A stretch of 52,734 bases of DNA from Paludibacteraceae bacterium. GTDB taxonomy: Bacteria; Bacteroidota; Bacteroidia; Bacteroidales; Paludibacteraceae. The notes beneath the pieces are model-generated. The model made no database searches, was not told the DNA's origin, and was given only the letters and a program-made list of their open reading frames with translations. The DNA lies in contig CAJOIR010000015.1 in NCBI GenBank assembly GCA_905234685.1, positions 1 to 52,734 of the forward strand, written 5' to 3'. Made by a program: the position numbers and the translations under genes. Numbering within the stretch: the stretch's first letter is position 1; each line of letters begins with the position of its first letter. Below, piece by piece: positions 9,282-15,830 of the stretch.

Positions 9282-9383
9282 TTATTTAGTTTTGTTTGAT
9301 ATTTTTTCTTCTAATGTAAACTCAACTTCAGCAGAAGTGACACCATAATACCATTCGTCAGCCTCTGTACTATCATAAGCCTA
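9282..9383 (-). other. In-frame open tail after the double stop of the small lipoprotein gene
   Basis: Directly after the stop of the 75-residue lipoprotein (TGA at 9386-9384) comes a second stop (TAG at 9383-9381). The same frame is then open for 33 codons, reading AYDSTEADEWYYGV... to ...EEKISNKTK, and ends with TAA at 9284-9282, just before rnfD. The acidic, Tyr-rich composition resembles the preceding lipoprotein tail. Either the gene was once longer and was truncated by two stops, or the resemblance is chance in a short gap. No start codon for a separate gene is evident. Confidence 0.4.
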
Positions 9384-9611
9384 TCATTCTTCAGGTTCAG
9401 CCACTGTATCTGTATTATAGTCTTCAATATCACCTTCAGGGTCTTCAGGAAAAGGAATACCATATTTATCCTCCACCTCTACAGGAACACCATACTTGCC
9501 CTCCGGCGATGGTATTCCGTATTTCTTTATATGACCACAGGAGTTAAAACCAAGCAATGCCAGCAACGATGCCAAAAGCATATTAGTACGAGAAAGAAAT
9601 ATAGTCTTCAT
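9384..9611 (-). CDS. Small lipoprotein with YGIP repeats inside the rnf operon
   Basis: The 75-residue product has a lipoprotein signal (MLLASLLALLGFNSC), with Cys25 as the lipid-attachment residue. It then carries three copies of a short motif: KKYGIPSPEG, GKYGVPVEVE and DKYGIPFPED. The C-terminal 20 residues are very acidic. Small lipoproteins with YG-x-P motifs are known in Bacteroidales and some have been linked with radical-SAM maturases, but no radical-SAM gene lies in this window. It sits between the thioesterase gene (6 bp gap) and rnfD, so it is probably co-transcribed with rnf. Its function is unknown. A role as a small partner of an envelope complex is only a guess. Confidence 0.75.
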   Translation of the reverse strand: MKTIFLSRTNMLLASLLALLGFNSCGHIKKYGIPSPEGKYGVPVEVEDKYGIPFPEDPEGDIEDYNTDTVAEPEE

Positions 9612-9617
9612 AACGTC

Positions 9618-10166
9618 TTATAATCTAATCGATTTATATACAGGTTGTTTAGCACGTTCTATCACCTGAGCAAGAGTTAAGTCCTCATCAGAGAGCATTG
9701 CCTCAACAAAGCCCATCTCTTTGGCTTTCTCACCAGAGAAAGAAAAATAGGTGCACTCGCAGGTAGTGAGTATATTGCCGTTGACATCAGCCAACTCACC
9801 TTCTACCACTGCCACGCGGTGGTTATTAGATTTCAGCCGCGCTCTAAGAATGAGTGCTCCACCGATGGTAGATACTGCATTTTTATAACGGATATCCATC
9901 TTGGCAGTCACACCGCTGGTACGCAGTTTTTTGAACACTACCCAGCCGCAAACCTCGTCAAGGAGTGTGGCTTGCATGCCCCCATGCAGAGTGTTAAGCC
10001 ACGACTGGTGATTCTGCGTAGGCACCCATACCGACACTATATCGGCATTCTCGTTGCCAGGATCTTCTTCATAGAAGCGCATCCGAGCTCCGAGAGGGTT
10101 GTCAGGACTGCAACCGAAGCAGTTGTAACCTACCATCTTGACCCAAGGATTAAGGATCTCCTGCAT
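9618..10166 (-). CDS. PaaI-type hotdog-fold thioesterase
   Basis: The 182-residue protein fits the hotdog acyl-CoA thioesterase family. It has an N-terminal NCFGCSPDNPLGARMRF segment, then the core helix LHGGMQATLLDEVCGW, with the HGG and Asp/Glu positions expected in the active site, and the strand TAKMDIRYKNAV. It would hydrolyse a small or medium acyl-CoA in the cytoplasm, but the substrate cannot be read from the sequence. It lies 17 bp downstream of rnfC and 6 bp upstream of the small lipoprotein gene, interrupting the normal rnfC-rnfD adjacency. Confidence 0.88.
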   Translation of the reverse strand: MQEILNPWVKMVGYNCFGCSPDNPLGARMRFYEEDPGNENADIVSVWVPTQNHQSWLNTLHGGMQATLLDEVCGWVVFKKLRTSGVTAKMDIRYKNAVSTIGGALILRARLKSNNHRVAVVEGELADVNGNILTTCECTYFSFSGEKAKEMGFVEAMLSDEDLTLAQVIERAKQPVYKSIRL

Positions 10167-10183
10167 AGACTGAAGTGTTGAGA

Positions 10184-11518
10184 TTATTTTTGTGCTCTGG
10201 CGCGAATGATACCTCCGACTGTAGCCTTGCCTACGCGAATATAGTCAAGCAAGGGGCGATAACTTGGGCAAGTAAACTGACAGCACCCGCAATCAATGCA
10301 ATCCATCACATCGTGCTTCTCCATATCCTCCCAACGCTCAAGTTGCGAAAACTTGCTAAGCAAATATGGCTCCAAGCCCATCGGACACGCCTGTACGCAT
10401 TTGCCACAACGAATGCAATTCTCAGGTTCGCAACGAAGAGACTCTTCCTTATTCAGGAGCAAAGCACCTGACATACGCTTGTTACATGGCATGTCAACGC
10501 TATTCATAGCACGACCCATCATTGGACCACCACCTATAATCTTACCCGTATCTTCAGGTATACCGCCTGCCATTTCAAGCACATCAGCAAGAGGAGTGCC
10601 GAAGCGAACAAGGTAATTGCCGGGGTTCTTAACGTCTTTACCAGTAACAGTCATCACACGCGAGATAAGAGGTTTGTTTTTCTGTACAGCCTCATATACG
10701 GCATAAATAGTTGCCACATTATCAACCACAGCACCAACTTCTATAGGCAGTGCTCCACCGGGCACCTGACGGCGAATACATGCATCAATGAGTTGCTTTT
10801 CACCTCCTTGCGGGTAACGCAGATTCAAAGGCTGAACGATAACACCCAAAGTATGCGAAGCAAGACGCTGCATCAGTTGGATGGCATCGGGCTTATTTTT
10901 CTCAATACCGATAATGGCTCGACTGATACCAAGTGCTTTCATCAGTATCTGAATACCAACCATTATCTCCTCACCATGTTCCAACATAAGTTGGTGGTCA
11001 CATGTAAGATAAGGTTCACACTCCACTCCATTTACTATCAGCACTTCAGCCTTTTTGCCAGGAGGGGGCATAAGTTTTACATGGGTCGGGAAGCAAGCAC
11101 CGCCAAGACCAACGATGCCGGCTTGCTTAACCTTCTCAATTATCTCCTTTGCCTCAAGTTTGCATACTGTATTGATAGTTGGAGTACGGTCAATCTCAGG
11201 CAACCATTCATCGCCCTCAACATCAATAAAGATGGCAGGCATAGCCATTCCCCATGCATCTTTGGCAGAGTCAATTTTTGTTACCGTACCACTAACAGGA
11301 GAGTGAATATTGGCACTAACAAAACCACCAGCTTCTGCTATGAGCTGACCTACGAGCACCTTATCGCCTTTCTCTACCAAAGGTTTGGCAGGAGCGCCTA
11401 TATGCTGCACAAGAGGAATTACTGCCTTCTTGGGTAGTGGTACATCAGTTATCTGCCTGTGAGCGGAATATTTCTTATTGTCCTGCGGATGAACACCGCC
11501 TATACGAAATGTTTTCAT
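10184..11518 (-). CDS. rnfC: Ion-translocating electron transport complex subunit RnfC
   Basis: RnfC is the soluble, membrane-associated subunit that binds NAD(H) and FMN and carries two [4Fe-4S] clusters. The 444-residue protein has the Rnf/Nqr N-terminal domain (KTFRIGGVHPQDNK), the Gly-rich nucleotide segment GIVGLGGACFPTHVK, and the GVECEPYLTCDHQLM motif. Two ferredoxin clusters close the protein (CIRCGKCVQACP and CIDCGCCQFTCP). The frame opens eight codons earlier, but the ATG at 11518 matches family starts and is preceded by a purine-rich GGGGGAGG stretch at Shine-Dalgarno distance, unusually strong for a Bacteroidetes gene. It is separated from rnfB by a GC-rich hairpin region. Confidence 0.96.
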   Translation of the reverse strand: MKTFRIGGVHPQDNKKYSAHRQITDVPLPKKAVIPLVQHIGAPAKPLVEKGDKVLVGQLIAEAGGFVSANIHSPVSGTVTKIDSAKDAWGMAMPAIFIDVEGDEWLPEIDRTPTINTVCKLEAKEIIEKVKQAGIVGLGGACFPTHVKLMPPPGKKAEVLIVNGVECEPYLTCDHQLMLEHGEEIMVGIQILMKALGISRAIIGIEKNKPDAIQLMQRLASHTLGVIVQPLNLRYPQGGEKQLIDACIRRQVPGGALPIEVGAVVDNVATIYAVYEAVQKNKPLISRVMTVTGKDVKNPGNYLVRFGTPLADVLEMAGGIPEDTGKIIGGGPMMGRAMNSVDMPCNKRMSGALLLNKEESLRCEPENCIRCGKCVQACPMGLEPYLLSKFSQLERWEDMEKHDVMDCIDCGCCQFTCPSYRPLLDYIRVGKATVGGIIRARAQK

Positions 11519-11522
11519 AAGA

Positions 11523-11569
11523 CCTCCCCCGTCCTCCTCCACAAGAGGGGGTAACCTGCGGGGAGCAGG
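11523..11569. repeat. GC-rich paired inverted repeats between rnfB and rnfC
   Basis: Two inverted repeats lie side by side: CCCCC/GGGGG around a 16-nt spacer (11526-11551) and the perfect CCTGC-GGGGA-GCAGG hairpin (11555-11569). The segment is far more GC-rich than its surroundings and occupies nearly the whole intergenic gap. It could be a dispersed palindromic element or an mRNA structure tuning rnfB against rnfC. Part of it also supplies the rnfC Shine-Dalgarno-like purines. Whether it recurs elsewhere in the genome cannot be seen here. Confidence 0.5.
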
Positions 11570-11584
11570 GATATTTAGTTGCTA

Positions 11585-12496
11585 TTATTTTTCTGTATTA
11601 TTCTCAACTGTTGATTGCACTGGTTCACCCGTCTTCTCTCCCTGAGGTACGGTCGGAATGGGTTCTTTTGGTGCCGGCTTAGGTGGGAAGTTCATCTCAT
11701 GTATTGCATGAGTCGGGCACACTGCTACACATTTCCTACAGAGGCGGCACTTGGTGTAGTCAATATACGCAACATTGTTCTCAACAGTGATTGCCTCAAA
11801 CGGGCACTCTTTCTGGCACTTACCGCAACCTATGCAAGCATTCAGACACGCTTTTCTTGCCACTGCGCCCTTATCTTTGTTAACACATTGTACAAATACC
11901 CTGCGACTCTTTGGTCCCTTCTTACGTAGTTCGATGATGTGACGCGGACATACCTTCACGCAGGCGCCACAAGAAGTACACTTCTCGTCGTCTACTTCTG
12001 GCAGACCTGTCTCCTTGTTGATGTGAATAGCATCAAACTGGCATGCAGCCACACAATCGCCATAACCAAGGCAACCGAAAGAACATCCTGTCTCACCGAC
12101 ATAAAGACTGTTCACAATTTTGCAAGTACGCGTACCATCATACTCGCTTGTACGAGGACGAGCCTCACAAGTACCATTGCAACGCACAACTGCCACCATT
12201 GGTTCTGCAGCCGCAGGTGCAAGACCGAGAATGTCGCCTACCTTTTTCATTACTTCCTGACCACCGACAGGACACAAGAGTCCATCAAGCGTATCAGCCT
12301 TAACACATGCTTCCGCCAGAGCACGACATCCTGCAAAACCGCATCCGCCGCAGTTAGCACCAGGGAGCACTTCTACCACCTCGTCAATACGAGGGTCTTC
12401 TTCCACCTTGAATCGCTGTGCAACGAAATAGAGTATTAAGGCTGCAAGCAGACCTGTAACACCCAAGGTGATGAGAGCAATTAAAATCAAATTCAT
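11585..12496 (-). CDS. rnfB: Ion-translocating electron transport complex subunit RnfB
   Basis: RnfB is the ferredoxin-interacting subunit. The 303-residue protein has one N-terminal membrane helix (about 4-25). An Fe-S domain follows with CGGCGFAGC and a downstream CPVGG. Several ferredoxin-type CxxCxxCxxxCP clusters come next, including CTSCGACVKVCP, CIGCGKCQKECP and CRLCRKCVAVCP, plus the CSFGCLGYGDCVAAC segment. This is a complete Bacteroidales/Clostridia-type long RnfB. The Pro-rich tail (about 275-303) is not conserved in the family. It begins 27 bp after the YD-repeat lipoprotein gene instead of directly after rseC. Confidence 0.97.
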   Translation of the reverse strand: MNLILIALITLGVTGLLAALILYFVAQRFKVEEDPRIDEVVEVLPGANCGGCGFAGCRALAEACVKADTLDGLLCPVGGQEVMKKVGDILGLAPAAAEPMVAVVRCNGTCEARPRTSEYDGTRTCKIVNSLYVGETGCSFGCLGYGDCVAACQFDAIHINKETGLPEVDDEKCTSCGACVKVCPRHIIELRKKGPKSRRVFVQCVNKDKGAVARKACLNACIGCGKCQKECPFEAITVENNVAYIDYTKCRLCRKCVAVCPTHAIHEMNFPPKPAPKEPIPTVPQGEKTGEPVQSTVENNTEK

Positions 12497-12523
12497 TGTT
12501 ATTTATGTTTGTTATTGAAATTC

Positions 12524-14023
12524 TTAGTCGTAGTATTCAATCATGCGGGTGCGCTGAGCTGTAAGCACCTCATTATAGTTTTTACGGGTATCGCTGTTAC
12601 CTTCGCCAAGTGTCTCATTATAATCAATAAGAGTGTTATAGTACTGTATCTGAATCCAGTTACCATGACTGTCATAAGTAATCTTTTTACGCTCAACAAG
12701 ACGTTGTGGGGTATGCTCCTCTCCGTAAATATTCTTCTCAAGCAGAGAGGTCTTATAAGTATGCATTTCACAAAGAGAGTCGTTACTATTGTAGAAATAC
12801 AGATGCCGCACAGACACATTCTCTGTAAAGTTGCTCACGTATGTGTCTTCTGCGAGTTTACCTTTGCCACGGCTGTTGTACGAACAAGTACTCACTGACT
12901 CAACAAAATCCAAGTCTCTCTCATTGCCGCTGTAGGACAAGGAATGTAGATATATCACATTATCATAAGCATCGTATTTAGTCTCTTCCTGTTGCTCAAG
13001 ATTACCTTCGAAGTATTCTGTAAAGCGTGTGCAGTTGCCATGATGGTTATACTCTGAAAAATCATGAATAACAGTATCACCCTCAGGATTGCTGAAGTAA
13101 GATAGAACTATCTTTTCTTTCTCATTACCGTGTCTGTCATAAAAAAACTCATCTTTGAACTGCACAGTGCCATCGGGGTTGAAAGTATATTCAACAACAG
13201 GTTTGTTGTGTTCATTATATATAGTCTCATAATGATTATGGTAACCTCTACCTTGAGCGAACCTGTATATGCAGTTGCCTTGCTCATCATAGCGGAATTC
13301 GCGTTTCTCAACCTCCTTACCGAGAATGGTCGCGATATCGGTCAAAAGTTTACCCTGCTCATTGTATGCAAGGTGGTGCTTCTCGACTTCACCAGAGTTA
13401 ACGAAAACCAAAAAGTTCTCATAATACACAAGACGCCCTAATGAATCGTATTGAGCCTTGTATGAGTCAGTCAATTTACCGTCTTCACCATATTCAGTCT
13501 TGATTAGGCAATGGTGGTTATCGTCATACGTCTGCAATGTCTTGTTAATGCAGCCTCCCTCCAATCCAAAATAACGCGTCTCTGTAATGTCACCCTTCTC
13601 ATCGAACCAATAATGACGCAACGGGTACTCATTATCATATAACTCACTTCTTGCTTCATACAAGCCCAGGTCAGGCTCGCTCTCCCAATATTCATCATCT
13701 TCGCCGTCTTCAACTACATATTCAGCAGGAGCAGGTTCATATACATCGTCATCATCAGAAAGATAAGGATTAAAGCCTTGCTCTTCGGAAATATAGCGGT
13801 AGTGATATGTTTCCGGCCATTCGAAAAAGAAATTCACTGGTGTCAGTAACTCGTCAACAGACTCAATGACAAACCTTACCCTGCCTTTCAAACCCATCTG
13901 CTCTGCCTGCGACTTATCTGCAATAGTACAAACAGCATTGGCAGCAGATTCGTGTGTCTGTTGCTTTTGCGTGCAGCTTATGAGCAGCAAAGTTGCAAGA
14001 AAGTATGGCAGTTGTTTCATCAA
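12524..14023 (-). CDS. Lipoprotein with YD-type repeats
   Basis: The 499-residue protein starts with a lipoprotein signal (QLPYFLATLLLISC, Cys at about 17). A highly acidic segment follows around residues 85-120. The rest is about a dozen loosely repeated units of the form Y-D-x-x-G-N or Y-N-x-x-G-K followed by short strands (for example FRYDEQGNCIYRF and YNEHNKPVVEYTF). Such YD/RHS-like repeats form extended beta structures on cell surfaces. No toxin domain or RHS core boundary is present, so it is not an Rhs toxin. An M-M start leaves one residue of ambiguity. It lies between a BACON lipoprotein gene (14 bp) and rnfB (27 bp). Function unknown. Confidence 0.82.
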   Translation of the reverse strand: MMKQLPYFLATLLLISCTQKQQTHESAANAVCTIADKSQAEQMGLKGRVRFVIESVDELLTPVNFFFEWPETYHYRYISEEQGFNPYLSDDDDVYEPAPAEYVVEDGEDDEYWESEPDLGLYEARSELYDNEYPLRHYWFDEKGDITETRYFGLEGGCINKTLQTYDDNHHCLIKTEYGEDGKLTDSYKAQYDSLGRLVYYENFLVFVNSGEVEKHHLAYNEQGKLLTDIATILGKEVEKREFRYDEQGNCIYRFAQGRGYHNHYETIYNEHNKPVVEYTFNPDGTVQFKDEFFYDRHGNEKEKIVLSYFSNPEGDTVIHDFSEYNHHGNCTRFTEYFEGNLEQQEETKYDAYDNVIYLHSLSYSGNERDLDFVESVSTCSYNSRGKGKLAEDTYVSNFTENVSVRHLYFYNSNDSLCEMHTYKTSLLEKNIYGEEHTPQRLVERKKITYDSHGNWIQIQYYNTLIDYNETLGEGNSDTRKNYNEVLTAQRTRMIEYYD

Positions 14024-14037
14024 AGTGTAATGTATAG

Positions 14038-15399
14038 TTATTTTATATCTTTTACAAGGCGTACAGAGAGACCGTAGTTAAAGCCGAACTCTCCGGTCAT
14101 GAACATTTTTTTACTGTTAAAAGCGAATGACATAGCCTGAAGATTGGAGTAGTCAGGACGAATAGTGGCAGTCCAATAGTAACCCACAATATTGTTTTGA
14201 TCCACTATATTATCACCATAACGGCATCCTCCTGCAGGCATGAATACGGCACCAGCCTTTTCAAACTTCTGCCATTCTTCGTCTTCATACTGGTTGGTCA
14301 ACCAGTCAGTGGGATTAGGATTGAAATGCAAATCGGATGGTGTTTCCCATGTGTCAGGCAAAAGAATCAAACCGTGTATATTGCTCACAGTAGCCTGACC
14401 GCGCAGTTTTTCCGCATTGTTGCGTGTGTCTCTCAGATATACCCATTCATCATTGCTCATTGTGCGCCACTTCCCTTCCATCTCAGCAGCATTGTCATTA
14501 TTTATTGTATTCACACCCCAGTCGGTGAAAGTAGTATAGAGATAAACATCTAACTCCCACAAAAGAGGATTGTTGCCAGTGCCCCACCCGAACAGGTCAA
14601 GCCAACCGCTATAGTCTGTGTTGAATATATTCTTGTTGTCGTATCCTAAAATATAATATTGTTTAGGTGCAAAACGCCAAATGCCGCTTGAAGGCTGATA
14701 CTGCAGGTTGCCTGATGAGAAGATGACCCGTTTGTCTTTATCAATTGTGAAAGCGTAATCCTCCGGCTTAGGTTTTCTGCCTTCTCTTACAATGACAACT
14801 GTATCCCTTACATCACCGCTGCCAAAACCATATTCAGCAACAGTGAGAATCGCCGTAGTCTGTTCGGTAGTCTGGGCAGCAGCAACAGTGATTGTTATGC
14901 TGCCCATGTTTCTGCCAACGCCAGGAGTAAATGTAACCCATGATGCATCACTGCTGACAGCCCACTGCGTGTTGCTTCCTACATCAATAGTGAAAATACC
15001 TCCTTCGGTAGGGGCATTGATTTCATGAGACGAGAGAGAGATGTCACCCTTCTCTCTGCCTGAACGATCTACAATAAGTTCAACAGTATCCGCACCTGAT
15101 GTGAAAAGCACTTTGCCTATGCTATCGGCTACCTCCCTATTGGCACTTATCTTTACAGTGATATCAGCAATGCCCGCTTTGCCCGAAACAGGTGAGATTT
15201 TTATCCATGAGGCCATGGTTGCTGAGTTCCAAGCCTGAGGCGATGTAAGTTTGACAAGATATTCACCTCCTTCAGAAGGGCAACTGATAAAATAAGGCTC
15301 GACCCAAAGACTTATTTCAGGTGCAGGACTGTCACAGGCGGCAAAGAATACTGCCACAAGCAATATTAATTCAAGTTTCAAGAGTTTCACAGGTTTCAT
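14038..15399 (-). CDS. BACON-domain lipoprotein, shorter paralogue
   Basis: The frame is open from 15603, but that extension would overlap rseC. The ATG at 15399 gives a clean lipoprotein signal (LELILLVAVFFAAC) 5 bp after the rseC stop, so I use that start (453 residues). Two BACON-type beta-sandwich repeats follow (EGGEYLVKLTSPQAWN ... and EGGIFTIDVGSNTQWA ...). The C-terminal 240 residues form a domain frequent in Bacteroidales surface proteins (VIFSSGNLQYQPSSGIWRF ... GYYWTATI ... GLSVRLVKD), resembling the Fibrobacter major paralogous (FISUMP) family. The whole architecture is shared with the gene at 15831-18038, which has more BACON units. Probably surface-exposed and glycan-related; function unknown. 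Confidence 0.85.
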   Translation of the reverse strand: MKPVKLLKLELILLVAVFFAACDSPAPEISLWVEPYFISCPSEGGEYLVKLTSPQAWNSATMASWIKISPVSGKAGIADITVKISANREVADSIGKVLFTSGADTVELIVDRSGREKGDISLSSHEINAPTEGGIFTIDVGSNTQWAVSSDASWVTFTPGVGRNMGSITITVAAAQTTEQTTAILTVAEYGFGSGDVRDTVVIVREGRKPKPEDYAFTIDKDKRVIFSSGNLQYQPSSGIWRFAPKQYYILGYDNKNIFNTDYSGWLDLFGWGTGNNPLLWELDVYLYTTFTDWGVNTINNDNAAEMEGKWRTMSNDEWVYLRDTRNNAEKLRGQATVSNIHGLILLPDTWETPSDLHFNPNPTDWLTNQYEDEEWQKFEKAGAVFMPAGGCRYGDNIVDQNNIVGYYWTATIRPDYSNLQAMSFAFNSKKMFMTGEFGFNYGLSVRLVKDIK

Positions 15400-15404
15400 A
15401 GATT

Positions 15405-15815
15405 TTACAGGCTTTTGAGGGCAGTGAAGACAAAATGTCTTTTTATGCGTTTGCGCAACAAGGCTACTATTCCGTAGTAAGGCAACAGCGAGCACAAAGC
15501 AACAGTGCCAGCGATGCTTTCTGTGAAGAACATTCCCATAAGCCAAAGCATAAGCATAAGGAGAAGAAAAGGCAGTATGAAAGCAATGAGAACAGCCAAC
15601 CATCCTGTACGCTGCTCTATCAGCACTGTCACCTCGTCGCCCGTTTGCAATGGTTCGGTGATGATGCAGTCGATATATTTCTCCCTTGCGTCAGCCGCCA
15701 TGCAACTCTTTGCCGCATGACAACCGCTGCAGGCAGATGTTTGAAGAATACGCACATGCGCCTCCGTGCCACTGACAGATTCCACTATACCCTTATGTTT
15801 AATGCTCTCACTCAC
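15405..15815 (-). CDS. rseC: RseC/MucC family protein
   Basis: The 136-residue protein matches the RseC family, small membrane proteins associated with the Rnf/Rsx complex and, in Escherichia coli, with SoxR reduction and sigma-E control. The N-terminal cytoplasmic part has the conserved Cys cluster (TSACSGCHAAKSCMAA), and two adjacent membrane helices follow (about 75-95 and 100-120). In Bacteroidetes rseC normally sits directly upstream of rnfB. Here it is separated from rnfB by about 2.9 kb holding two lipoprotein genes, and is itself flanked by two paralogous BACON lipoprotein genes (gaps of 15 and 5 bp). Confidence 0.92.
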   Translation of the reverse strand: MSESIKHKGIVESVSGTEAHVRILQTSACSGCHAAKSCMAADAREKYIDCIITEPLQTGDEVTVLIEQRTGWLAVLIAFILPFLLLMLMLWLMGMFFTESIAGTVALCSLLPYYGIVALLRKRIKRHFVFTALKSL

Positions 15816-15830
15816 AATCCGAGTATATAT

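Noticed and set aside
10793..11437. A 214-codon plus-strand open frame
   Set aside because: It lies wholly antisense to rnfC, which is certain from its Fe-S motifs. The translated product is Cys/Tyr/His-rich without any recognisable fold.
12524..14023. Rhs/YD toxin gene
   Set aside because: The YD-type units are short and degenerate, there is a lipoprotein signal, and no PAAR, Rhs core boundary, toxin tip or immunity gene is present.
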